Source: Bradyrhizobium sp. MOS003
GTDB taxonomy: Bacteria > Pseudomonadota > Alphaproteobacteria > Rhizobiales > Xanthobacteraceae
DNA length: 64,000 bases
Direction of reading: 5' to 3'
Assembly (NCBI RefSeq): GCF_003020125.1
Contig: NZ_PYFW01000001.1
Span: 1,116,001-1,180,000, forward strand
Shown here one piece after another: positions 1-8,713 of the stretch. A model generated the notes under the pieces. It did no database searches. It worked only from the letters and a program-made list of their open reading frames with translations, and was not told where the DNA came from. Each line of letters opens with the position of its first letter. Position 1 is the first letter of the stretch. A program made the translations under genes and the position numbers.

Positions 1-100
1 TCACGATGGCCTTCGGCAGACGAAAGAAACCGGCGGCCTTTGCCGCCGTCCACCTGCCTACCGCATCGGGCGCCAAAGCGTAAGCGGGCTTTGCCGTCAT
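1..100 (-). CDS. 5' end of an unrecognised gene, cut by the window start
   Basis: On the minus strand an ATG at 100 opens a frame that stays open to the window edge for 33 codons, beginning MTAKPAYALAPDAVGRW and continuing with a basic, alanine-rich stretch. It lies about 95 bases downstream of the stop of the binding-protein gene at 195, on the same strand, with a strong terminator in between, so it is probably a separate transcription unit. No clear Shine-Dalgarno sequence precedes the ATG. I do not recognise the protein, and the fragment is too short to assign. Codon usage is GC-rich like its neighbours. It could also be a chance open frame. Confidence 0.35.
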   Translation of the reverse strand, partial: MTAKPAYALAPDAVGRWTAAKAAGFFRLPKAIV

Positions 101-140
101 TCGATTGTGCAATCGCGTGATGACAATCGGCGGCCACGCA

Positions 141-172
141 AAAGCCCCCTGCGAGGTCTCGCAGGGGGCTTT
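141..172 (-). terminator. Rho-independent terminator after the first binding-protein gene
   Basis: A perfect 14-base inverted repeat (141-154 and 159-172) with a 4-base loop is GC-rich at its base and flanked by an A/T run, which reads as a U-tract on the minus strand. It sits just downstream of the gene ending at 195. The symmetric A/T ends mean it could act in both directions. Confidence 0.8.
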
Positions 173-194
173 CCGTGGTCAAATCGTCAGGCGG

Positions 195-1424
195 TTAGCC
201 GCCGACGTCGGCGCTGATCACGTCGCCGAACAGGTCCCAGCGCTCGCCCTTGAAGCGCTGAAGCTGCAGCGAGCTGATCGGCGCGAAGTCGGTCGCCGAC
301 GTGTTGATCTTGATGCCGGGCAGCAGCACCTCGGTGCGGAAGTCCTTCAGGCTGGCGGCCTGCTTCATGACGTTCGCGCGCGTGAGGTCGTCGCCGCAGT
401 TCTTGAGCACCTGGACCAGTGTCTGCGCGACGCCGTACCCGACGATCGTGCCTCCATCGGTCTTGTCGCCCTCGGGGAAGTATTTCGTCATGAAGTCGAC
501 GAAGCCCTTCATGCCGGCGTCGTTCGCCCATTGGGTGTCCGTTGTGTCCTTCAGATAGGCCGCAGAGATGATGCCTTGCGCGTTGTCGAACCCTGCCGGC
601 TTGATCACGCTGCCGACCGAGGCCGAGACGTTGTTGAGGAAATGAGTCGGTTTCCAGCCGATCTCGGCGTTCTTCTTGATCGCCTGTGCGGCGAATTTCG
701 GCGTGGTGATGTTGACGAAGACGTCGGCACCCGTCGCCTTCAGCTTGACGATGTGGTTGTCGATGGTCGGCTCCGACGTCTCGTAGCTCTCCTCGGCCAC
801 GATCATGGTCGCGGCTTTGGCGCCGAGCCCGTCCTTCAGTCCCTTGAGATAGTCCTTGCCGTAGTCGTCGTTCTGAAACAGAACGGCGATCTTGGCGTTC
901 GGCATCTCCTTCAGGATGTACTTTGCGTAGATCTGGGTTTCGCTCTGGTAGTTGGGCTGCCAGCCCATGGTCCACGGGAAGTCCTTCGGATCGTTCCACT
1001 TGGTGGCGCCGGTGGCGACGAACAATTGCGGCACCTTCTTCGAGTTCATGTATTTCTGGATCGCCGAGTTCGGCGGCGTGCCGAGCGAGTTGAAGATCAA
1101 CAGCACCTCGTCGCTCTCGACCAGCTTGCGCGCCTGTTCCACGGTCTTCGGCGGCGAGTAGCCGTCGTCGTAGGAGATGAAGTTGATCTTGCGGCCGTTG
1201 ATGCCGCCCTCCTCGTTGATCTTCTTGAAATAGGCGGCTTCGGTCCGCCCGATGATGCCGTAGGCGGAGGCTGGTCCGCTGTAGGGCATGATGTTGCCGA
1301 TCTTGATCTCGGTATCGGTCGCGCCGGTATCGTATTTCTTCTGGGCCGATGCAGTTGAGGCCGAGGCCGCAATGAGCGCAAGCGCCAGTGACGCGGCCGC
1401 AAGTTTGCCGGTGACAGCGGGCAT
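195..1424 (-). CDS. Branched-chain amino acid-type ABC transporter substrate-binding protein (copy 1 of 3)
   Basis: A 409-residue periplasmic binding protein of the LivK/Peripla_BP_6 type. Residues 1-27 form a signal peptide ending in a typical AxA site (ASASTASA before QKKYD). The mature N-terminus (EIKIGNIMPYSGPASAYG) and the GGINGRKI and YSPPKTVEQARKLVE segments are shared with the two paralogues at 1666 and 3025. The ATG at 1424 is preceded by GGGAG and AGGA. The gene lies furthest from the permease genes and has its own downstream terminator, so it may be expressed separately. In Rhodopseudomonas palustris, LivK-like proteins beside the pim operon are associated with dicarboxylic or fatty acids rather than amino acids. 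Given the divergent pim-type operon here, organic acid binding is the more likely role, but this is inference. Confidence 0.9.
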   Translation of the reverse strand: MPAVTGKLAAASLALALIAASASTASAQKKYDTGATDTEIKIGNIMPYSGPASAYGIIGRTEAAYFKKINEEGGINGRKINFISYDDGYSPPKTVEQARKLVESDEVLLIFNSLGTPPNSAIQKYMNSKKVPQLFVATGATKWNDPKDFPWTMGWQPNYQSETQIYAKYILKEMPNAKIAVLFQNDDYGKDYLKGLKDGLGAKAATMIVAEESYETSEPTIDNHIVKLKATGADVFVNITTPKFAAQAIKKNAEIGWKPTHFLNNVSASVGSVIKPAGFDNAQGIISAAYLKDTTDTQWANDAGMKGFVDFMTKYFPEGDKTDGGTIVGYGVAQTLVQVLKNCGDDLTRANVMKQAASLKDFRTEVLLPGIKINTSATDFAPISSLQLQRFKGERWDLFGDVISADVGG

Positions 1425-1531
1425 TCCTATCTCCCTATTTTCTTTGGTGTGTGTGCGCCCCTTTTCTTGTCTCGGTTTTTTTGGCGACGCTGCCGCAATT
1501 CAATACGATTTGGCCGATGCCTTCAACAGAA

Positions 1532-1558
1532 AGCCCCCGCGACGGCGTCGCGGGGGCT
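1532..1558 (-). terminator. Rho-independent terminator after the second binding-protein gene
   Basis: A 12-base perfect stem (1532-1543 with 1547-1558) and a 3-base loop, with a short A-run on its left side that reads as U residues on the minus strand. It lies about 108 bases past the stop at 1666 and upstream of the next binding-protein gene, so it separates or attenuates transcription between the two. Confidence 0.7.
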
Positions 1559-1665
1559 GCTTCTTTAGTAGTCAAGGGCGCCGCCGGTCCCGTGTGCGAC
1601 TGCGAGAAGGTCCGGCTGTCTTGAGTTGCTTAACCGATCCCTGGGCGATTTTGAGTTGCGCTGCC

Positions 1666-2892
1666 TCAGTGGCCCATCTCGCTGGAGATGATGTCGCCGA
1701 ACAGCTCCCATTTCCGGCCCTTGAAGCGCATCATCTGCAACTGTTCGATCGGGGCGAAATTGTCGGCTGCGGTGTTGATCCTGATGCCGGGTAGCAGCGT
1801 GTCGGGCTCGAAATCCTTCAAGGACGCTGCCTGCTTCATGACGTTCTCGCGGGTGAGGTCGTCGCCGCACATCTGCAGCACCTTCACCATGGTTTGAGCT
1901 GCGGCATAGCCGAACACGACGCCGGCGTCGAGCTTGTTGGCCTTGGGATCGTATTGGGCGACGAAGTTGTAGAACTTCTTCATGCCGTCGTCGGCATTCC
2001 ACTGCGGATCGGAGCCGTCCTTGGTGTAGCTCGCCGACAGCAGGCCTTGCGAGATCTCCAGGCCCGCGGGCTCGATCACGCCGCCGACGGAGGCCGAGAC
2101 GTTGGAGACGATGTGGACCGGATGCCAGTTGATCTCCGCCGCCTTCTTGATCGCCTGCGCGGCGAATTTCGGCGTGGTGATGCTGATGAAGACGTCGGCA
2201 CCCGACGCCTTCAGCTTCACGACGTGCTCGTCGATCGCGGGCTCGGAGGTGTCGTAAGCCTCTTCCAGCAAGACCATCGGGGCCTTGGGCCCGAGGCCTT
2301 CCTTCAGTCCCTTCAGGTAGTCCTTGCCGAAATCGTCGTTCTGGTAGAGCACGCCGATCTTTCCGTCCGGCTTCTCCTTCATGATGTACTTGGCGTAGAT
2401 GCGCGCCTCGCTCGCGTAGCTCGGCTGCCAGCCCATGGTCCATGGATACTGCTTGGGATCGTTCCACTTCGAGGCGCCGCTCGCCACGAACAATTGCGGC
2501 ACCTTCTTCTCGTTCATGTATTTGCGGATGGCGCTGTTGGTTGAGGTCCCGAGCGAACCGAAGATCAGGAGAACGCCGTCGCTCTCGACCAGCTTGCGCG
2601 CCTGTTCCACCGTCTTCGGCGGCGAATAGGCGTCGTCATAGGAGATGAACTTGATCTTGCGGCCGTTGATGCCGCCCTCGGCATTGACCTTGTTGAAATA
2701 GGCTTCCTCGGCCTTGCCGATCGCGGCATAGGCCGAGGCCGGGCCGCTATAGGGCATGATGTTGCCTATTCTGATCTCGGTGTCGGATGCGCCGCTGTCG
2801 TACTTTTTCTGGGCCAGTGCCGGGCTGCTCATCGCAGTGCACAAAGCGAGCGCGGTCCAGAGGGCCGCAACCTGAGAGCGAACGGCAGTCAT
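1666..2892 (-). CDS. Branched-chain amino acid-type ABC transporter substrate-binding protein (copy 2 of 3)
   Basis: A 408-residue LivK-like periplasmic protein, strongly similar throughout to the proteins at 195 and 3025 (shared EIRIGNIMPYSGPASAY, GGINGRKIKFISYDDAY and DDLTRENVMKQAASLKDF). The start at 2892 is chosen over an in-frame ATG at 2928 because GGGAG lies five bases upstream and translation then begins directly with a signal peptide (MTAVRSQVAALWTALAL, cleavage near SPALA-QKKYD). It is flanked by terminators on both sides. The three binding proteins share one set of permease and ATPase genes upstream, which suggests they widen the ligand range of a single transporter. Confidence 0.9.
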   Translation of the reverse strand: MTAVRSQVAALWTALALCTAMSSPALAQKKYDSGASDTEIRIGNIMPYSGPASAYAAIGKAEEAYFNKVNAEGGINGRKIKFISYDDAYSPPKTVEQARKLVESDGVLLIFGSLGTSTNSAIRKYMNEKKVPQLFVASGASKWNDPKQYPWTMGWQPSYASEARIYAKYIMKEKPDGKIGVLYQNDDFGKDYLKGLKEGLGPKAPMVLLEEAYDTSEPAIDEHVVKLKASGADVFISITTPKFAAQAIKKAAEINWHPVHIVSNVSASVGGVIEPAGLEISQGLLSASYTKDGSDPQWNADDGMKKFYNFVAQYDPKANKLDAGVVFGYAAAQTMVKVLQMCGDDLTRENVMKQAASLKDFEPDTLLPGIRINTAADNFAPIEQLQMMRFKGRKWELFGDIISSEMGH

Positions 2893-2959
2893 CTTTCTCC
2901 CACCCCGGAATGGATCGGTGCGCCGCATTGAGCAAGAATGAGGCCTGACGTCAACAAAA

Positions 2960-2986
2960 AGCCCCCGCGGGCTGCCCGCGGGGGCT
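2960..2986 (-). terminator. Rho-independent terminator after the third binding-protein gene
   Basis: A GC-rich near-perfect inverted repeat (2960-2972 with 2974-2986) with five A residues immediately to its left, giving a U-tract on the minus strand. It lies 39 bases past the stop at 3025 and before the gene starting at 2892. It would make the first binding protein of the operon the main one co-transcribed with the permeases. Confidence 0.75.
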
Positions 2987-3024
2987 CTGTCGTTTCAGAC
3001 CGGATCCGGACTATGGCGTCAGCG

Positions 3025-4260
3025 TCACTCGGAGGCGACGTCGCCGCTGATGATCTCGCCGAACAGTTCCCACTTCTCGCCCTTGAAGCGCTGCATCTGC
3101 AGCTGGGCGATCGGGGCGAAGTCGGTCGGGCTGGTGTTGATTTTGACGCCCGGCAGCAGAGTATCCGGCGCAAAGTCCTTCAGGCTTGCGGCCTGCTTCA
3201 TGATGTTTGCGCGGGTGAGATCGTCACCGCACATCTCCAGCACCTTGGCGAGTGTCGACGCCGCGCCGTAGCCGTAGACCATGCTGGTGTCGGACTTGTC
3301 GGCGCCGGGCATGTACTTGTCGACGAACTCGTTCCACTTCTTCATGCCGGGATCGTTGGCCCATTGCGGATCGGTGGAGTCCTTGGCATAGGCCGCCGAC
3401 AGCACGCCCTCTGCGGCTTCGAAGCCGGCCGGCTTCATCACGCTACCGACCGAGATCGACACGTTGGTGAGGATCTGGAGCGGCTTCCAGCTGAGCTCGG
3501 CCGTCTTCTTGATGGTCTGGGCCGCGAACTTCGGCGTGGTGTAGATCAGCAGCACGTCGGGGTTGGCCGCCTTGATCTTGACGATGTGTCCGTCGATCGA
3601 GGGCTCGGACACTTCATAGCTCTCTTCCATGATGATCATGGAGGAGGCCTTGGCGCCGAGGCCGTCCTTGGTGCCCTTCAGGTAATCTTTGCCGAAATCG
3701 TCGTTCTGATAGAGGATCGCGATCTTGGCGTTGGGCTTCTCCTTCATCAGCCATTTCGCGTAGATCTGCGCTTCGCTCTGGTAGGAGGGCTGCCATCCCA
3801 TGGTCCAGGGGAAGTTCTTCGGATCGTTCCACTTGGTGGCGCCGGTGGCGACGAACAGCTGCGGGATCTTCTTGGCGTTGAGGTACTTCTGGATCGCGCT
3901 GTTCGAGGGCGTGCCGAGCGGATTGAAGACGACGAGAACCTCGTCGCTCTCGACCAGCTTGCGGACCTGCTCGACGGCCTTCGGCGGCGAATAGCCGTCG
4001 TCATAGGTGACGAAGTTGATCTTGCGGCCGTTGATGCCGCCCTTGTCGTTGATCATCTTGAAGAAGGCTTCTTCGGTCTTGCCGATCACGCCATAGGCCG
4101 ACGCCGGACCGCTGTACGGCATGATATTGCCGATCTTGATCTCGGTATCGGACGCGCCGGTGTCGTATTTCTTCTGGGCGAATGCTGCGCTGGAGGCGAG
4201 GGCAATGGCCGCCGTTGCCGTGACCAGCGCGGCGGCTCGGAGTGTTCTTCCAAACGTCAA
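3025..4260 (-). CDS. Branched-chain amino acid-type ABC transporter substrate-binding protein (copy 3 of 3)
   Basis: A 411-residue LivK-like periplasmic protein, 30 bases downstream of the livM-type permease and so probably co-transcribed with it. The start is a TTG at 4258-4260. AGAAGGAGA sits about six bases upstream, no ATG lies nearby, and translation then begins with a signal peptide (MTFGRTLRAAALVTATAAIA, cleavage near AAFA-QKKYD). The mature protein has the Peripla_BP_6 fold signatures shared with its two neighbours. Because it directly follows the membrane components it is probably the primary binding protein of the system. Dicarboxylate or fatty-acid binding is inferred from the adjacent pim-type operon; amino acid binding is the family default. 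Confidence 0.9.
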   Translation of the reverse strand: MTFGRTLRAAALVTATAAIALASSAAFAQKKYDTGASDTEIKIGNIMPYSGPASAYGVIGKTEEAFFKMINDKGGINGRKINFVTYDDGYSPPKAVEQVRKLVESDEVLVVFNPLGTPSNSAIQKYLNAKKIPQLFVATGATKWNDPKNFPWTMGWQPSYQSEAQIYAKWLMKEKPNAKIAILYQNDDFGKDYLKGTKDGLGAKASSMIIMEESYEVSEPSIDGHIVKIKAANPDVLLIYTTPKFAAQTIKKTAELSWKPLQILTNVSISVGSVMKPAGFEAAEGVLSAAYAKDSTDPQWANDPGMKKWNEFVDKYMPGADKSDTSMVYGYGAASTLAKVLEMCGDDLTRANIMKQAASLKDFAPDTLLPGVKINTSPTDFAPIAQLQMQRFKGEKWELFGEIISGDVASE

Positions 4261-4290
4261 TTCGATCTCCTTCTCTAATCTAACGGGTCT

Positions 4291-5310
4291 TCAGTTCTTC
4301 CTGAGCTTGCCGACCAATTGCTGGCCCAGGATCGCGATCTGCCTTGCACCGTGCGGCACGAGGTAGATGACGAGGAACAGCAGCACGCCGAACACGGCGC
4401 CGGAGAGGCCCTTGGAAATGCTCTCCGCCATGTTCGGCACGAAGATGATGAAGGCCGCACCGACGAACGAGCCGGGCAGCCAGCCGACGCCCCCGACCAC
4501 CATGCCGAGGAACAGCGAGATCGCGAGCGTGATGGTATAGCTGTCTGGGGCCACGAACTGCACGGCGATGGCGCCGAGCGAGCCGGCGATGCCGGTGACG
4601 GCGGCGGAGACGCCAAAAGCGAGCGTCTTGTAGCGCGCGACGTCGACGCCCATGGCGGAGGCCGCGATCTCGTTGTCGCGGATCGCCATGAAGGCGCGGC
4701 CCGAGCGGGAGCGCAGCAGGTTAACCGCGAAGATGTAGATCGCGACCGTCACGAGCAGCGTGAAGTAATACAGCCACGTGTCCTGCGACATCGGCAGGCC
4801 GAACGGCGCGTCCGGCTTGGTGACGACGAGGCCCTGTACGCCGCCGGTCCAGTGTTCGAGGAAGTTCAGCTTGAGCAACTGCGGCATCGCGGTGGCGAGC
4901 GCGAACGTCGCGAGCGCGAGGTAGACGCCAGACAACCGCAGGGCCGGTTTGCCGAACAGATAACCGAATCCGAAGCAGACCACGGCGGAAATCGGCAGGG
5001 TCAGCGCGTAGTTGAGGTTGGCGTGCTCCATCAGCACTGCCGAGGTATAGGCGCCGACCGCGTAGAACGCGCTCTGGCCGAGCGAGAACTGGCCGGAGCC
5101 GCCGGTCAGGATATTCAGCGCCAGCACGGCGAGCCCGTAGATCAGGAGCATCGTCATCTGGAAGATGATGAAGTTCTTGACGAGCAGAGGCACGATCAAC
5201 AGCGCCGCCAGCACCACCAGCGAGGTGCCGGTGCCCAGCGTCATGGCCCGCTTCGGAACGGCCTCGACCGCCTGGTGGCCTTCGGCAACGACTTCTTCTG
5301 CTGCGCTCAT
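4291..5310 (-). CDS. livM: Branched-chain amino acid-type ABC transporter permease, LivM family
   Basis: A 339-residue inner-membrane permease. After a charged N-terminal tail of about 35 residues, hydrophobic segments run through the rest of the protein. LivM signatures visible include NILTGGSGQFSLGQSAFYAVGAY, split here as a glycine-rich loop, and the EAA-type cytoplasmic loop (RDNEIAASAMGVDVARYKTLAFG). The ATG at 5310 is preferred to a TTG six bases upstream; that TTG overlaps the TTGA stop of the preceding gene, so the two genes are translationally coupled. It pairs with the LivH-type permease to form the membrane channel of the importer. Confidence 0.92.
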   Translation of the reverse strand: MSAAEEVVAEGHQAVEAVPKRAMTLGTGTSLVVLAALLIVPLLVKNFIIFQMTMLLIYGLAVLALNILTGGSGQFSLGQSAFYAVGAYTSAVLMEHANLNYALTLPISAVVCFGFGYLFGKPALRLSGVYLALATFALATAMPQLLKLNFLEHWTGGVQGLVVTKPDAPFGLPMSQDTWLYYFTLLVTVAIYIFAVNLLRSRSGRAFMAIRDNEIAASAMGVDVARYKTLAFGVSAAVTGIAGSLGAIAVQFVAPDSYTITLAISLFLGMVVGGVGWLPGSFVGAAFIIFVPNMAESISKGLSGAVFGVLLFLVIYLVPHGARQIAILGQQLVGKLRKN

Positions 5311-5312
5311 GA

Positions 5313-6191
5313 TCAAACTCGCTTGACGATGTGCCGGCCGAACAGGCCAGCGGGTTTGACGACCAGGACGGAGATGATCAGCGCGAGCGCGATCGGGAGT
5401 TTCAGCTCGTTACCGACGCCCGGGATGTAGGTGCCGGCCAGGTTTTCGAAGATACCCATGAGAAAGCCGCCGACGACGGCGCCGAACGGGCTGGTCAATC
5501 CGCCGAGCACGGCGGCTGCAAAACCGTAGATCAGAACGCCGCCCATCATGTTGGGCTCCAGGAACACGACCGGCGCGATCAGCATGCCGGCGATGGCACC
5601 GATCGCCGAGGCCATGCCCCAGCCGAGCGCGATCATCCAGCTCGTATTGATGCCGACGAGGCGGGCGGATTCAGGCACCGAGGCAGCGGCTCGCATGGCG
5701 AGGCCGATCCGCGTGTACTGGAAGAAGAAGTAGAGCGCGATCAGCAGCAGCACGGTGACGCCGATCATGCCCGCCTGGTGGGTCGAGATCAACTGGCTGC
5801 CGAGGAACGGCGAGGAGCCGAACGGGGTCGGGTACTGCTTGATGGTGAAGTCCCAGATCAGGCCGGCCGAGGAGTTGATGATCGCGAACAGCGCGATGAA
5901 GCCGGCGACATTGGTCAGCACCGGCGCCTTGGCGAGCGGCTTGAACAGGATACGCTCGATCGCGACGCCGCCGACGAAGGCGAAGGCCAGCGTGATCACG
6001 AACGACGCCCAATAGGGCACGCCCCACTGCATCAGCTGCCATGAGATGAAAGTCGCAAACATCGCCATCTCGCCTTGCGCGAAGTTGAGATGGTCGATGG
6101 CCTGGTAGATCATCACGACGGCCAGCGCCATGCAGGCGTAAATGGCGCCGGTGGCGATTCCAGCCAGGACCTGGTTGGTGAAAAGCTCCAT
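5313..6191 (-). CDS. livH: Branched-chain amino acid-type ABC transporter permease, LivH family
   Basis: A 292-residue hydrophobic permease with the LivH hallmarks: MALAVVMIYQAIDHLNFAQG near the N-terminus and the conserved ARLVGINTSWMIALGWG cytoplasmic loop, followed by a glycine-rich C-terminal region. The ATG at 6191 has GGGAG about ten bases upstream. It lies 14 bases after the livF-type gene and its stop overlaps the region of the livM start, in keeping with one minus-strand operon, livG-livF-livH-livM-binding protein. Confidence 0.92.
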   Translation of the reverse strand: MELFTNQVLAGIATGAIYACMALAVVMIYQAIDHLNFAQGEMAMFATFISWQLMQWGVPYWASFVITLAFAFVGGVAIERILFKPLAKAPVLTNVAGFIALFAIINSSAGLIWDFTIKQYPTPFGSSPFLGSQLISTHQAGMIGVTVLLLIALYFFFQYTRIGLAMRAAASVPESARLVGINTSWMIALGWGMASAIGAIAGMLIAPVVFLEPNMMGGVLIYGFAAAVLGGLTSPFGAVVGGFLMGIFENLAGTYIPGVGNELKLPIALALIISVLVVKPAGLFGRHIVKRV

Positions 6192-6205
6192 TTGTCCCGG
6201 CTCCC

Positions 6206-6919
6206 TCAGTAACCCAGATAGGATTTGCGGATTTCTTCGTTGTTCGCGATGTCCTTGGCGTTGCCCGACATCACGATGCGGCCGGTCTCGATCACATAGG
6301 CCTGGTCGGCGAGCTCGAGCGCGAGCTGGGCGTTCTGCTCGACCACCAGGATCGACACCTTGTCCTCGCGGTTGATCTTGCCGAGGATGCCGAACAGGTC
6401 GCGCACCACCAGCGGCGCGAGGCCGAAGGAGGGCTCGTCCAGCAGCATCAGGCGCGGCCGCAGCATCAGGGCGCGCGCGACCGCGAGCATCTGCTGCTCG
6501 CCGCCGGAGAGCGTGCCGGCCTGCTGGGTGTGGCGCTGCTTCAGCACCGGGAAATGCGCATACATGCGCTCGATGTCGGAGACGATCCCGGCGCTGTCCT
6601 TGCGGGTGATCGCCCCGAGCTGGAGGTTTTCCTCCACCGTCATGGTGGTGAAGGTGCCGCGGCCCTGCGGCACATGGGCGATGCCGAACCGCACGATGCT
6701 CTCGGTGGAGCGGTTGTTCAGCGGCTTGCCGTCGAACTCGATGCCGCCGGTGGAGCGCACCATGTTGCAGATCGCGCGCAGCGTGGTGGTCTTGCCGGCG
6801 CCGTTGGCTCCGAGCAGCGTCACGAGCGATCCCTCGTTGAGCGAGAAAGACAGGCCATGGAGCGCCTGGACCTGGCCGTAATAGGCGCGCAGATCCTTGA
6901 CGTTGAGCAGTGTCGTCAT
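6206..6919 (-). CDS. livF: Branched-chain amino acid-type ABC transporter ATP-binding protein, LivF family
   Basis: A 237-residue cytoplasmic ATPase with Walker A GANGAGKTT, the Q-loop region HVPQGRGTF, signature LSGGEQQMLAVARAL, Walker B LMLLDEPSFGLAP and a switch histidine region replaced by EQNAQLAL, as is normal for LivF. Its ATG overlaps the TGA of the livG-type gene by four bases (ATGA), so the two ATPases are translationally coupled and likely made in equal amounts. GGGAGCAAGGA serves as the ribosome binding site. Confidence 0.95.
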   Translation of the reverse strand: MTTLLNVKDLRAYYGQVQALHGLSFSLNEGSLVTLLGANGAGKTTTLRAICNMVRSTGGIEFDGKPLNNRSTESIVRFGIAHVPQGRGTFTTMTVEENLQLGAITRKDSAGIVSDIERMYAHFPVLKQRHTQQAGTLSGGEQQMLAVARALMLRPRLMLLDEPSFGLAPLVVRDLFGILGKINREDKVSILVVEQNAQLALELADQAYVIETGRIVMSGNAKDIANNEEIRKSYLGY

Positions 6920-7713
6920 TGGTCCTTGCTCCCGAGATAGGCCTTGATGACGTCGGGGTCCGCCTGCACCTGGCTAGGGGTGCCCTCCGCGAGCTTCTTG
7001 CCGAAGTTCAGTGCGACGACGTGGTCGGCGATCGACATCACGAGGCCCATGTGATGCTCGACCAGCAGCACGGTCATGTGGCGCTCGGTACGGATTTTGC
7101 GGATGAGGTCGCCGAGCACGTAGACTTCCTCGTGGTTGAGGCCGCCGGCGGGCTCGTCGAGCAACAGGATCTTCGGGTCGGCCGCGAGCGCGCGAGCCAG
7201 CTCGACGCGCTTCTGCGTGCCGAAGGGCAGGCCGGACACCACGGTGTGGGCGACGTCCTCGAGGTCGAGATAGGCGAGGATCTCGTGCACCTTCTTGTTC
7301 ACGTCGCTTTCGCTGCGGCGGATCCAGGCCAGGCGCAGCGAGTCGCTGATGATGTCGCTGGAGGTTCGGGCGTGGGTTCCCACGCGGACGTTGTCCATCA
7401 CCGAGAGGTTCGGAAACAGCGCCACGTTCTGGAACGTGCGGCCGATGCCGATCTCGGCGATCCGGTGCGGCGGCCGCGACAGGATGCTCGCGCCTTCCAT
7501 CAGGATGTCGCCGGATGACGGCTGATAGAGCCGGGACAGGCAGTTGAAGAGCGTCGTCTTGCCGGCGCCGTTGGGGCCGATCAAGCCGAGGATCTGGCCC
7601 TTGTGCATGTCGAAGGACACGCCGTTGAGCGCGATGATGCCGCCGAACACGACGCTGACGTCGCGAACCGCGAGCAGGGGCGACGTCCCCTGCGCGAGCT
7701 GTGCCTGCGTCAT
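6916..7713 (-). CDS. livG: Branched-chain amino acid-type ABC transporter ATP-binding protein, LivG family
   Basis: A 265-residue ATPase when started at the ATG at 7713 (MTQAQLAQGTS). An in-frame start at 7776 would add a 21-residue arginine-rich tail unlike the family. Walker A GPNGAGKTTLFN, signature region LPFGTQKRVELARAL, Walker B ILLLDEPAGGLNHEE and the switch EHHMGLVM are all present. LivG and LivF form the nucleotide-binding dimer. The start codon follows a small hairpin (7720-7743) whose right arm contains the GAGCGAGACGAG ribosome binding region. It is first of the transporter genes and lies 66 bases after the IclR-type regulator on the same strand. Confidence 0.93.
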   Translation of the reverse strand: MTQAQLAQGTSPLLAVRDVSVVFGGIIALNGVSFDMHKGQILGLIGPNGAGKTTLFNCLSRLYQPSSGDILMEGASILSRPPHRIAEIGIGRTFQNVALFPNLSVMDNVRVGTHARTSSDIISDSLRLAWIRRSESDVNKKVHEILAYLDLEDVAHTVVSGLPFGTQKRVELARALAADPKILLLDEPAGGLNHEEVYVLGDLIRKIRTERHMTVLLVEHHMGLVMSIADHVVALNFGKKLAEGTPSQVQADPDVIKAYLGSKDQ

Positions 7714-7719
7714 CTCGTC

Positions 7720-7743
7720 TCGCTCACGTCGTTCAGTGAGCGA
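7720..7743 (-). promoter_or_regulatory. Hairpin just before the livG-type start codon
   Basis: TCGCTCAC (7720-7727) and GTGAGCGA (7736-7743) form a perfect 8-base inverted repeat with an 8-base loop in the spacer between the regulator and livG. On the minus-strand RNA it ends six bases before the ATG and overlaps the purine-rich ribosome binding region, so it could limit translation of livG or protect the transporter mRNA. There is no U-tract, so it is not a simple terminator. Confidence 0.4.
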
Positions 7744-7779
7744 AGGGGCGATGCGAACCGCTCCCGATGATGACAAAGG

Positions 7780-8646
7780 CTATCTGATCCCCTCGGCCAC
7801 ACGAGCAAGTTTCCCTCCTGATTTCAGCTTTTTGCTGACGTCTTTTTTGGAATGCGGCATCAGACCCCCGAGTGCCGCTTCGATGTTCCTTACCATCGCT
7901 AGCAGACGCGGTCCAATGTCGTTGATCAAACGCTCTTCCGTGAAGCGGAATGCGGGCGCGCCGCAATTGAATGCGTACGGACCGGTTCCGTCGTTGAGCC
8001 TGAGTGCGACGCCGGCGGCGCCGATGTCGTCGTGCCAGTCGCCGACGGAGATCGCGAAACCGTGTTTCGCGACGGTCTCGCCGGAACGTTCCAGTCCGTC
8101 GCGCATCTTGGGCCAGCGGCTGCCGTAATGTTCGCGCAACAGGCGCGACAGGTCTGCGCGGTCCGAATCGTCGAGCGCCCAGAAATAGGCGCGGCCCATC
8201 GCACTGGTTGCAATCGGCACGCGGGAGCCGACGTCAAGTTGAACCCCGACGGTCTCGCTGCCGCGGCTTTGCCCGAAATAGATCATGCTGTGACGGTCGC
8301 GGCCGCCGACGGCGACGGCGCCGCCGGTCGCGCGCATCAATTCCTCCCGGAACGGCTCGGACAAATGCCGAACGCCGAGATTGGCGAGCGCGGCGTAGCC
8401 GAGCGACATCGCGGCCGGTGTGAGCTGGTACTTCTCGAACCGGGGAACCGGCGCGAGATATCCAAGCTTGGTCAAGGTGTAGGTCAGCCGCGACACTGTG
8501 GGCTTCGGCAGGTTTGTCCGAGCCGCAATCTCCTGATTGCCGAGAAGACCGTCGTTGGGGTGGAATGCGCGCAATACGTTCAGTCCGCGGGAGAGCGCGA
8601 CGACGAAATTCCGATCGGTCGCGGTCTTCTTTCCTGTACGCTTCAT
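7780..8646 (-). CDS. IclR-family transcriptional regulator of the adjacent pim-type operon
   Basis: A 288-residue regulator. The N-terminal winged helix-turn-helix covers roughly residues 15-80, with recognition helix LPKPTVSRLTYTLTKLG. The C-terminal IclR effector domain follows (RHSMIYFGQSRGSETVGVQL, PIATSAMGRAYFWAL). The ATG at 8646 (MKRTGKKTATDRNF) is chosen over an upstream start because the extra 34 residues do not resemble the family and would cover the palindromic operator. The gene is divergent from the enoyl-CoA hydratase gene at 8778 and points into the ABC transporter operon. The sequence suggests control of both by one shared operator at 8714-8732, with an acyl-CoA or dicarboxylate as likely effector. 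Effector and sign of regulation are inference. Confidence 0.88.
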   Translation of the reverse strand: MKRTGKKTATDRNFVVALSRGLNVLRAFHPNDGLLGNQEIAARTNLPKPTVSRLTYTLTKLGYLAPVPRFEKYQLTPAAMSLGYAALANLGVRHLSEPFREELMRATGGAVAVGGRDRHSMIYFGQSRGSETVGVQLDVGSRVPIATSAMGRAYFWALDDSDRADLSRLLREHYGSRWPKMRDGLERSGETVAKHGFAISVGDWHDDIGAAGVALRLNDGTGPYAFNCGAPAFRFTEERLINDIGPRLLAMVRNIEAALGGLMPHSKKDVSKKLKSGGKLARVAEGIR

Positions 8647-8713
8647 CCCTGATCTGCTTCTTGCGCGGAGTCGTTGACAAGCCACGTGCTTCAAAATAAC
8701 CCTGCCGTCAAGA

